This document shows, piece by piece, positions 32,324 through 39,702 of a stretch of DNA of 64,000 bases; the stretch's first letter is position 1, and every line of letters begins with the position of its first letter. A program made the translations under genes and the position numbers. The notes below the pieces were generated by a model. That model saw only the letters and a program-made list of their open reading frames with translations. It had not been told where the DNA came from and searched no databases. The stretch is from positions 135,632 through 199,631 of the forward strand of contig JAEYHZ010000030.1 of the NCBI GenBank assembly GCA_023409265.1. The letters run 5' to 3'. This DNA comes from Bacillota bacterium. Lineage in GTDB: Bacteria > Bacillota > Clostridia > Acetivibrionales > DSM-1351.

Positions 32324-34327
32324 ATGGAACTAATTATACTAAAGGATGGTTTTAAGTTACTATATCAGGATCAATGCATCATTCATCATACTGTGGAGAA
32401 CCCTTCCATTTACATAGGGTATGGCAATGAAACCATCGATATGTACCGCGGCAACTTTGATATCAGGGATTATATAATTGAAAGGTACCCTTTAAGGAAT
32501 GTTTCAATACACCAAAATAACAATGAATATTCATTAAGTTTTGATAATAAATTAAAGGCTGACATAATACTGGAAGATGATAAGTTCGTGATGAATTTTC
32601 AGAAGACAGACGGTAATATCAATCGCTTCTGGATAAGGATTGAAGCCGACGAAAAAGAAAAATGCTATGGCTGCGGGGAACAGATGTCTTATTTTAATTT
32701 AAGAGGAAGAAATTTTCCACTCTGGACCTCTGAACCCGGGGTGGGCAGGGATAAAACTACTTATGTTACCTGGAGATCCGATGTGGAAAATAAGGCTGGC
32801 GGAGATTACTATAATACAAATTACCCCCAACCTACCTATGTTTCAACCAAGCACTATTATCTCCATGTAGACTCAACAGCCTATGCCGATTTTAACTTTA
32901 AGAATGAAAAATTCCATGAATTGCAGATTTGGGAGGTTCCGGCCCAGGTTCGGATTGAAGCCGCACCTACATATATAGGGCTTCTTGAAAAGCTGACGGC
33001 TTTTCTGGGAAGACAGGTTGAATTGCCTGACTGGGTATATAATGGGGCAATCCTGGGCCTTCAGGGTGGAACGGAACGTTCTTTTTCCCTGGTAGAGCGT
33101 TCTCTGAGAAATGGAATGAAAGTTTCAGGGGTTTGGTGTCAGGACTGGGCAGGCAAGAGAGTTACTTCCTTTGGGAAGCGTCTTAACTGGAATTGGAAGT
33201 GGAATAAGGAGATGTATCCCGGACTTCCAGAGAAAATTAAAGAGTACAGGGAAAAAAATATAAGGTTCCTTGCCTATAATAATCCATACCTTGTAAAGGA
33301 GGGGGATTTATATAAGGAAGGTAAGGAGAAGGGGTACTTTGCCAAATCCATTGATGGGAATGATTACTTGGTGGATTTTGGAGAGTTTGACTGTGGGGTG
33401 GTGGATTTTACCAACCCCGAAGCATATGCGTGGTTTAAAGAATTAATCAAAAAGTATATGATTGATTTTGGAATAGATGGGTGGATGGCTGATTTCGGGG
33501 AATACCTGCCGACTAATCTACAGCTGTACAGCGGGGCGTCGGCGATGGTTGAGCACAATCACTGGCCGGTTCTGTGGGCGAAATGCAATTATGAGGCTCT
33601 TGCGGAAACTGGTAAACTGGGTGAGATAGTATACTTTATGAGAGCCGGTGGGGCAGGGACTCAAAAATATTGTCCTCTGCTATGGGCCGGGGATCAGAGT
33701 GTTGATTTTTCAATGCACGATGGACTTGTAACTGTAATCTGCGGTGCACTTAGTTCCGCAATGAGCGGATGTGGTTTGCATCACAGCGATATTGGAGGCT
33801 ACACTTCTCTTTTCAATAACTGCAGAACCAGGGAAGTCTTTTTGAGATGGGCCGAGATGGCTGTATTTACTCCTGTCATGAGAACTCATGAGGGCAACAG
33901 GCCTGAGGAGAATTTCCAGTATTATAATGATGCTGACACCCTGGAACAATTTGCAAGACTGACTCAAATATATACTATGCTGGCACCCTATACCAAAAGT
34001 CTTGTAAAAATAAATGCAGCTTCAGGTCTGCCGGTACAAAGGCCATTGTTTTTACATTATGAAAAGGATGAAAAAACCTATGATATCCAGACCGAATATT
34101 TATTTGGTGAGGATATGCTTGTTGCACCCGTGTATTTACCTGATGTTCAGGAGTGGGAGGTTTATCTTCCTAAGGACCAGTGGATTCACTTATGGTCTGG
34201 TGAGGAATTCCTGGGAGGAACGGTTACAGTTAAGGCAGCAATTGGCTATACACCAGTATTTTATAGAAAGAATTCAGGATTTAAAAATATATTCGAAGAA
34301 ATACAAAAGCAGTATGGAGTGAAATAG
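32324..34327 (+). CDS. yihQ: Sulfoquinovosidase (glycoside hydrolase family 31)
   Basis: A 667-residue GH31 enzyme that releases SQ from SQ-glycerol and related SQ glycosides. The nucleophile is D390 in GWMADFGEYLP and the acid/base D457 in WAGDQSVD. The five residues that define SQ recognition in E. coli YihQ are all present: Q247, Q273, R286, W289 and Y493. Each of the seven lies exactly 15 positions before the E. coli numbers as I recall them (Q262, Q288, R301, W304, Y508, D405, D472). No signal peptide: it is cytoplasmic, so intact SQ glycosides must be imported. It is the last gene before a strong terminator. Confidence 0.97.
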   Translation: MELIILKDGFKLLYQDQCIIHHTVENPSIYIGYGNETIDMYRGNFDIRDYIIERYPLRNVSIHQNNNEYSLSFDNKLKADIILEDDKFVMNFQKTDGNINRFWIRIEADEKEKCYGCGEQMSYFNLRGRNFPLWTSEPGVGRDKTTYVTWRSDVENKAGGDYYNTNYPQPTYVSTKHYYLHVDSTAYADFNFKNEKFHELQIWEVPAQVRIEAAPTYIGLLEKLTAFLGRQVELPDWVYNGAILGLQGGTERSFSLVERSLRNGMKVSGVWCQDWAGKRVTSFGKRLNWNWKWNKEMYPGLPEKIKEYREKNIRFLAYNNPYLVKEGDLYKEGKEKGYFAKSIDGNDYLVDFGEFDCGVVDFTNPEAYAWFKELIKKYMIDFGIDGWMADFGEYLPTNLQLYSGASAMVEHNHWPVLWAKCNYEALAETGKLGEIVYFMRAGGAGTQKYCPLLWAGDQSVDFSMHDGLVTVICGALSSAMSGCGLHHSDIGGYTSLFNNCRTREVFLRWAEMAVFTPVMRTHEGNRPEENFQYYNDADTLEQFARLTQIYTMLAPYTKSLVKINAASGLPVQRPLFLHYEKDEKTYDIQTEYLFGEDMLVAPVYLPDVQEWEVYLPKDQWIHLWSGEEFLGGTVTVKAAIGYTPVFYRKNSGFKNIFEEIQKQYGVK

Positions 34328-34359
34328 AACAGTAGAAGAAATTGACAAGGGTATATTTA

Positions 34360-34410
34360 CCCCCTTTACCTGGAAACACTTTATATATTATCCAGATAAA
34401 GGGGTTTTTT
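34360..34410 (+). terminator. Terminator of the SQ importer operon, overlapping the next ribosome site
   Basis: CCCCTTTACCTGG pairs with CCAGATAAAGGGG (one mismatch), followed by TTTTTT. The next gene starts at 34412, so the 3' arm AAAGGGG is also its Shine-Dalgarno sequence, seven bases from the ATG. The hairpin would both end upstream transcription and hide the ribosome site in any read-through RNA. Confidence 0.85.
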
Positions 34411-34411
34411 A

Positions 34412-36070
34412 ATGTTTAAAAGATTTAGAATATTGCTTTTCACCTTTCTTGCGATTTTTGCATGCCTGTTCACAAGACTATTTTATTTGCAGATAATAGG
34501 TGGAGGCACATTGACCAGAGAAGCATCGGCTCAACGGGTTAACAATATCCAAATAGAGAGCGTCCGGGGTGATTTCATTGATAAAAACGGAATACAACTC
34601 ACAAGCAGGACTCCGAAAATTACTGCAGTACTCAAGCCTGCCATGCTCCGGGAACAGCCTCAGGTAGTTGAACAACTTAGTCAGGTTCTCGGGTTGGATC
34701 CTGAAAAGACCAAAGAAGATATTCAGAGAAGAAACACACCTATTTTAGTTGAAATAGATAAAGAAACAAAAGCTCTATTAACCTCTATGGATATTGAAGG
34801 AATTTCCTTTGTAAATTCTTTAAGCAGGTATAACACAGATACAAAAGCAAAACATTTGCTGGGCTATCTCAATAAGGTTGATAATATTGGCATTAATGGC
34901 CTTGAAAAGCTGTTTGAAAAGACTCTTAATTTTGGAAAGGAAGACAGTATTGCCGTCATAACTGATGGAAACAATGATTTGTTAACAGGTCTGGGTTACA
35001 GGATCATAAAAGCTGACAACAAAAAGAACAGTAAGCTCGATATTAAACTTACTATTGATTATCATATACAGGATATTATAGAAAAAGCTTTGGACAGCAG
35101 AGGCCTAACTGGGGCCATTGTTGTGGAGGATGTTAAGACCGGGGATATAGTTGGTATTTGCAGCAAACCGGATTTTGATCCTAATGATATTGAAAAATAC
35201 CTTTCAAATAATAAAAGACCGCTTTTTAACAGAGCTGTAGCACAATACAATATAGGTTCTGTCTATAAACTGGTGGATTTAGCTGCCATATTTGAGCTTC
35301 AGCCTGACTATAATATGGTTTTCAGCTGTCCCGGATATATTCAGATTGCTGATACTGAATTTAAATGTTCTTCCTATGAAAAGGGAGGACATGGTACAGT
35401 TGATATAAATACTGCATTGGCCAAGTCCTGCAATGCCTATTTTATTAATATGTCACTTGATTTGGGAGCCGACCCTATTCTAAAGATGTGCAAGGCTCTC
35501 GGACTGGGTGAAAATACGGGACTGTCAAAACAGGGGATTCCTGAAGCAAAGGGGATAATACCTGTTCCGGAGGATCTGAAGAATCCCGGTGATATTGCAA
35601 ATATGTCCATAGGACAGGGTCAGATAATGGCTACACCTGTTCAGGTTGCTGATCTGGTTGCAACAATAGCAAATGGCGGAGTGAAAAACAGTACTAATAT
35701 TGTTGACAGCATAGTTAACAGCAGTGGAAACAAGGTGAGAGATCTCAAAAATATTTCTTCTCAAAGAGTGTTTTCAAAATCCACAGCTGACCGTATCATG
35801 GCCTTGATGGAGGGAGTAGTCAGTGACGGAACCGGTAAGAAGGCCAATCTTGACGAATACGGAGGTGCCGGCGGAAAAACCGGAAGTGCTGAAACGGGAC
35901 AGTTTATTGATGGAGAAAAGATTATACAGGCGTGGTTTGCAGGTTATTTCCCGGCGAAAAGCCCGAGATACTCTGTAGTGGTGTTTATTGAAGACGGCAA
36001 AAGCGGTGGTGATGCGGCAGCTCCCATATTTGCGGAGATAGGGTCACAAATTATGAAATTTGGATTGTAA
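34412..36070 (+). CDS. Penicillin-binding protein, class B transpeptidase
   Basis: 552 residues: an N-terminal membrane anchor (LLFTFLAIFACLFTRLFYLQ), a PBP dimer domain with the RGDFIDKNG motif, and a transpeptidase domain with SVYK (S283), SCN (339-341) and KTG (489-491), all three active-site motifs. It crosslinks peptidoglycan outside the membrane. It lacks PASTA domains and is shorter than SpoVD or PBP2x; specific role unknown. It follows the SQ operon but is separated by a terminator, so it is probably not part of it. Confidence 0.92.
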   Translation: MFKRFRILLFTFLAIFACLFTRLFYLQIIGGGTLTREASAQRVNNIQIESVRGDFIDKNGIQLTSRTPKITAVLKPAMLREQPQVVEQLSQVLGLDPEKTKEDIQRRNTPILVEIDKETKALLTSMDIEGISFVNSLSRYNTDTKAKHLLGYLNKVDNIGINGLEKLFEKTLNFGKEDSIAVITDGNNDLLTGLGYRIIKADNKKNSKLDIKLTIDYHIQDIIEKALDSRGLTGAIVVEDVKTGDIVGICSKPDFDPNDIEKYLSNNKRPLFNRAVAQYNIGSVYKLVDLAAIFELQPDYNMVFSCPGYIQIADTEFKCSSYEKGGHGTVDINTALAKSCNAYFINMSLDLGADPILKMCKALGLGENTGLSKQGIPEAKGIIPVPEDLKNPGDIANMSIGQGQIMATPVQVADLVATIANGGVKNSTNIVDSIVNSSGNKVRDLKNISSQRVFSKSTADRIMALMEGVVSDGTGKKANLDEYGGAGGKTGSAETGQFIDGEKIIQAWFAGYFPAKSPRYSVVVFIEDGKSGGDAAAPIFAEIGSQIMKFGL

Positions 36071-36110
36071 ATATATGTTAAAAGTTACATTTTTATTCTA
36101 TAATAAATCT

Positions 36111-36158
36111 AAAGAAATATTTTTTGTTACCCATAAAAGAAATATTTTTGTTACCCAT
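36111..36158 (+). repeat. Two tandem copies of a 24-bp repeat
   Basis: AAAGAAATATTTTTTGTTACCCAT at 36111-36134 is repeated at 36136-36158 with one T fewer. It lies between the PBP gene and a small gene and could be an operator or replication-slippage product. Confidence 0.6.
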
Positions 36159-36216
36159 AGGTGAAAGTTTAACGGCTGGTGTTTTAGACTTTCTCATATG
36201 AGGAATGGAGGCTGAG

Positions 36217-36501
36217 ATGGCGCTGGCAATAAATAAAATATCCGATTATTATAGCAGACTTAATTTCGGCTCTGACGGGTCATTAAGCAATTCTTTAAAG
36301 ACCCGGGAGGATAAAAGTTTTGGAAATGCAGTCAAACCACAAGAAAATGAGCATGTTGACCCTGCGGCTGCAGAGGCGCAAAGCAACGACGCTGAAACAA
36401 TCGCTAAAATATCAGATAACGGCAGAAAGGACTATTTCTATACTAATTACAATGATGTAGTGGCACAAAATTTTGGTTTGATTTTTGACGTAAAAGTATA
36501 G
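36217..36501 (+). CDS. Small hypothetical protein (94 aa)
   Basis: A soluble, acidic, alanine- and asparagine-rich protein starting MALAINKISDYYSRL, with no membrane segment. ATG at 36217 follows GGAGG by five bases; the frame is open to 36205. Family not recognised. It is the last + strand gene before a stretch of about 970 bases with only small or decayed genes, all on the - strand. Confidence 0.6.
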   Translation: MALAINKISDYYSRLNFGSDGSLSNSLKTREDKSFGNAVKPQENEHVDPAAAEAQSNDAETIAKISDNGRKDYFYTNYNDVVAQNFGLIFDVKV

Positions 36502-36548
36502 GTGATAACACAAGTAAAAAGTTAACCAGTTGGAGGACATTGGCAATT

Positions 36549-36600
36549 TATAATTAAAATAAAAGACAAACAGGGATTCCAAAAGAATCCCTGAATGTCT
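36549..36600 (-). terminator. Terminator for a minus-strand transcript
   Basis: On the - strand, AGACATTCAGGGATTC pairs with GAATCCCTGTTTGTCT (two mismatches mid-stem) and is followed by TTTATTTTAATT. It closes a transcript that would come from the small - strand genes upstream (37219 to 36663). Confidence 0.75.
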
Positions 36601-36662
36601 AGCTAATGATTTAACTACTTAAAGTCAAGAAACTATCTGAACTGCTCACATTTCCCTGCATT

Positions 36663-36935
36663 TTAGCCAATTACTGCTCTAGGTAACTGCGGCCACCCCC
36701 GAGGAGCAGATGCAGTACCATGAGCACTAATCGGACGCAAGAAATTTTCAATTACGGGTATGGCAGAAAATAAGTTTTCAATAATCAACTCAATCATCTC
36801 CCATTTCTCGATATTAAAAAACCTTGCCAATCCAATAATGCTTGATCACATTTAAGCTAAAAGTCCCATTAATATCAAAAAAACTTCCAACTACAAACTG
36901 ATAAGAGAAACTAAGAAGTCCAAAGGTATCATCTC
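36663..36935 (-). pseudogene. Probable frameshifted gene of unknown family
   Basis: Two overlapping - strand frames join at a run of six T (36816-36821). The upstream frame encodes DDTFGLLSFSYQFVVGSFF and ends HYWIGKVF then stop; the downstream frame continues FNIEKWEMIELIIENLFSA and ends GWPQLPRAVIG then stop at 36663. Removing one T fuses them into one frame of about 90 residues. No good start codon or ribosome site is visible, and upstream of 36935 there are stops in frame. Either a decayed gene or a sequencing error in a homopolymer. I do not recognise the product. Confidence 0.4.
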
Positions 36936-37072
36936 CCAACTTTTTTGGTTAGCTAAACCTTTGCTCAATGGATAACTAAGTATCCAGCGGATACATTGCT
37001 GTATCACAGTAAATATTATTGCTTAATTCGAGCTTTATATTCTTTTTATTTCTTTGAAACTTCTTCCAATGG

Positions 37073-37219
37073 TCAGAACACAGGCTTGTTACGGGGTTTG
37101 ACATTGTTTTTATTGTTAAAATCCGATCCGTCGTTCTCAGGGTTTATATTCTTTTCCGATTTATTTTTTGAATTGGATTTTGAAGATTTTTTATGCTCTT
37201 TACTTCCCTTTTGACTCAT
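37073..37219 (-). CDS. Small Lys/Asn/Ser-rich protein (48 aa)
   Basis: ATG at 37219 (complement) follows AAAGGAG with a seven-base gap, a strong ribosome site. The product is MSQKGSKEHKKSSKSNSKNK followed by 28 more polar residues ending KPRNKPVF: highly basic, without hydrophobic segments, probably disordered. Such peptides occur among small spore or nucleic-acid-binding proteins, but no family is recognisable. The good ribosome site and the downstream minus-strand terminator support expression. Confidence 0.55.
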   Translation of the reverse strand: MSQKGSKEHKKSSKSNSKNKSEKNINPENDGSDFNNKNNVKPRNKPVF

Positions 37220-37403
37220 AAATAGGCTCCTTTCTGATAATCGTCATTAAATAGTGTTTACGTCTGATAATATAATTTGATGAAAAAGTTTTTTTATTCA
37301 ATTTCATTCTTATAACAAATTTAAAATTACTGTATTATGGAGATATTAAACGTGCGATAAAATTGTTATAATTAATATGCTTGGGCAGGATTAATAAAAA
37401 ACC

Positions 37404-37442
37404 CCGTTTTAAGGCGGGATAAAGTTATTATTTAATCATGCC
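37404..37442 (+). repeat. Dispersed intergenic motif, copy 2
   Basis: CCGTTTTAAGGCGGG, then ATAAAG and TTATTATTTAATCATGCC. It matches copy 1 (11197-11233) over its whole length with few differences, and copy 3 (54860-54895, opposite strand) over the last 18 bases exactly. It lies 32 bases before the thrE-like gene. Confidence 0.55.
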
Positions 37443-37473
37443 TTATATAACATTCTTTATTTGAGGTATTTTT

Positions 37474-38229
37474 ATGGAAGCCAAAAAAGTAGCGGAAATT
37501 GCAACATCAGCAGGTGAAATTTTGCTGAGTAACGGAGCTGAAGCGTATAGAGTTGAAGAAACCATTAAGAAAATCTGTGCTTCCTACGGGTTTAATGGTG
37601 AATGTATTTCAACCTCCACAGGTATTTTTATTTCTATCTCTGATGATGAGGGAGAATTGGTTACATCAGTAAAAAGAATCAATCAAAGAAGGGTGGATCT
37701 GTACAGGGTAGAGTTGATCAATTCCTTCTCCAGAGGACTGGCAGAACATCCGCTGACATACGAGGATGCTAAAATCAAACTCCGCGAGATATATGATGCT
37801 CCAAATTTCTCACTGGGTATCAGACTGCTGGCAGCAGGACTTACAGCTTTTGTTTACAGTCTGTTCTTTAATGGAAGTATGCTGGATTCAGTCGTCTCTT
37901 TGTTTATAGGTTTTGGAATTTATTTGTTACTGGAGTATATTTCAAAGATTGGTTCATTTCAATTTCTGGAATATTATCTCTCAGGATTTATTATAGGAAT
38001 TGTAAGTCTTACGGCAAATTTGTTTATACCAGGGATTAATAAAGATAACGTAATCACCGGTGCAATCATAGTCCTTCTTCCGGGTGTAGCTCTGACAAAC
38101 GGTATAAAAGATTTGTTGTATGGGGACTATGTATCGGGTTTTGCAAAGTTTGGAGAGGCTATGTTGATAATTGTTGCCATGGGTGTAGGTATAGTTACCG
38201 CACTTTCTATTTTTATGAAATTGGTATGA
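37474..38229 (+). CDS. Threonine/serine exporter family, ThrE N-terminal part (DUF1212)
   Basis: 251 residues: a soluble N-terminal region with the signature AGEILLSNGAEAYRVEETI and STGIFISISDDEG, then about five membrane helices. In this split form (as in E. coli YjjP/YjjB) the long and short proteins together make one exporter for small amino or organic acids. The short partner follows 30 bases later. Substrate unknown. Confidence 0.9.
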   Translation: MEAKKVAEIATSAGEILLSNGAEAYRVEETIKKICASYGFNGECISTSTGIFISISDDEGELVTSVKRINQRRVDLYRVELINSFSRGLAEHPLTYEDAKIKLREIYDAPNFSLGIRLLAAGLTAFVYSLFFNGSMLDSVVSLFIGFGIYLLLEYISKIGSFQFLEYYLSGFIIGIVSLTANLFIPGINKDNVITGAIIVLLPGVALTNGIKDLLYGDYVSGFAKFGEAMLIIVAMGVGIVTALSIFMKLV

Positions 38230-38259
38230 GTATACGAAATTAAATGGAGGATATATATT

Positions 38260-38724
38260 TTGACTAATGAGATTATCCAGATTGTATTAGCTTTTTTCGG
38301 AAGCATAACTCCTGCCATTTTATTTAACATAGACAGGAGAAAAATTGGCTGGGCAGGCTTAAGCGGAGCTTTGGGATGGTTTATTTATCTGGTGGTGTTC
38401 AGGTATGCCGGCAATGCCATTGCTGCAACCTTTTTAGGTTCTTTTGTTGTAGGCTGCTACAGTGAATCCCTGGCAAGAAAGCTTAAAACCCCTGCTTTTG
38501 AATTTCTTATTCCAGGAATATTTCCTTTGGTGCCGGGGTTTACAGCATATACCTCACTGAGGTTTTTAGTAGAGAACAACACCTCCGAGGCATTCAGCAA
38601 AGGGATTTTGGCATTGGCGGTAGGCGGCAGCATAGGTTTTGGCATAATGCTTTCAACAACTATATTCAAGTTCATTACAAAGATCAGAAAAAGCAGGCTG
38701 AAAAATAATCCTGCCAAAGTCTGA
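38260..38724 (+). CDS. Threonine/serine exporter family, ThrE C-terminal part (DUF3815)
   Basis: 154 residues, four or five membrane helices, with GWAGLSGALGWFIYL and IPGIFPLVPGFTAY, conserved in the YjjB/DUF3815 subunit. The start is TTG at 38260, nine bases after GGAGG. It forms a pair with the upstream gene. Confidence 0.88.
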   Translation: MTNEIIQIVLAFFGSITPAILFNIDRRKIGWAGLSGALGWFIYLVVFRYAGNAIAATFLGSFVVGCYSESLARKLKTPAFEFLIPGIFPLVPGFTAYTSLRFLVENNTSEAFSKGILALAVGGSIGFGIMLSTTIFKFITKIRKSRLKNNPAKV

Positions 38725-38808
38725 GGAGTGTAAAATTAAGAAGAGCATTTATTTTTCAGGTATAAATTCAGCATCCTTAAGTTGTATTTGCTTAAGAATG
38801 GGAAAAAT

Positions 38809-38838
38809 TTGATAGTAAGCATTACTTTGCACTATAAT
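38809..38838 (+). promoter_or_regulatory. Promoter for the ABC transporter pair
   Basis: TTGATA at 38809-38814, an 18-base spacer and TATAAT at 38833-38838. An inverted CTTAAG pair lies just upstream (38776-38796). Confidence 0.6.
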
Positions 38839-38921
38839 GTATCTGGGGGTTTTTGGAAAAATACTTTTCTCTGATCTTTAGCCATAAGAGTTTTTATTAC
38901 ATAATTCCGGAGGATGATTTC

Positions 38922-39698
38922 ATGGAGGAGCTGGCTGTATCAATCCGTGAGCTGTATATGAGCTACGGCTCAAAACAGGTTTTAAATGGGATAAATGTGG
39001 ATGTTCCAAAAGGGAAGATAATCGGATATATAGGACCGAACGGTGCAGGAAAGAGTACAACGGTGAAAATCCTGCTTGGACTGCTTACAAATTATAAAGG
39101 AAGTGTAAGGGTTCTGGGTGAAGATATATCCAACGGCAGTGTAGAATATAAAAAAAGAATCGGATATGTGCCCGAAACAGCAGAAATATTTGATAATCTT
39201 ACAGCGCGCGAATATATAACTTTTTTAGGTCAGATGTATGGAATGAGCTATGAGGAGACAGATAATAAAGCCATTAAGCTTATGAAACTGTTGGGAATTG
39301 AACAGGTCTATTATTCAAGAATAGCCTCCTATTCAAAAGGGATGAAGCAAAAAGTGCTTATTATTTCAAGTCTGATCCACAATCCTGATATACTTTTTCT
39401 TGACGAACCATTGAGCGGTCTGGATGCCAACAGTGTTATGATTTTTAAGGAAATTATGAGCCATTTGGCTGAGCAGGGAAAGACAATATTCTATTCTTCG
39501 CACATTATGGAGGTAGTCGAGAAGATAAGTGACAGAATCATACTGATTAATAATGGGAATATTGTGGCCGACGGAACCTTCCAGCAGCTCAAGGATCAAA
39601 GCAAGGAAGGGACTCTTGAAGAGATATTTAACCAGCTTACGGGTTTTGACAATCATAAGCAGCTTGCCGGTGAATTTGTAAAAGTAATTGGAGAGTGA
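38922..39698 (+). CDS. ABC transporter ATP-binding protein
   Basis: 259 residues: Walker A GPNGAGKST, signature YSKGMKQKV (a variant of LSGGQ, common in ABC-2 exporters), Walker B ILFLDEPLSGLD, and the H-loop SSHIMEVVE. It starts with ATG eight bases after GGAGG. It pairs with the ABC-2-type permease gene directly downstream. Substrate unknown. Confidence 0.92.
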   Translation: MEELAVSIRELYMSYGSKQVLNGINVDVPKGKIIGYIGPNGAGKSTTVKILLGLLTNYKGSVRVLGEDISNGSVEYKKRIGYVPETAEIFDNLTAREYITFLGQMYGMSYEETDNKAIKLMKLLGIEQVYYSRIASYSKGMKQKVLIISSLIHNPDILFLDEPLSGLDANSVMIFKEIMSHLAEQGKTIFYSSHIMEVVEKISDRIILINNGNIVADGTFQQLKDQSKEGTLEEIFNQLTGFDNHKQLAGEFVKVIGE

Positions 39699-39702
39699 CA
39701 CT

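Noticed and set aside
32324..34327. Ordinary alpha-glucosidase or alpha-xylosidase
   Set aside because: The SQ-specific Q, Q, R, W, Y residues are all present at the expected spacing.
34412..36070. PBP gene as part of the sulfoquinovose operon
   Set aside because: A strong terminator separates it from the sulfoquinovosidase gene and its function is unrelated.
36996..37214. Plus-strand open frame of 72 codons rich in Phe/Leu
   Set aside because: It is antisense to a minus-strand small gene with a strong ribosome site; the Phe/Leu bias mirrors the Lys/Asn codons.
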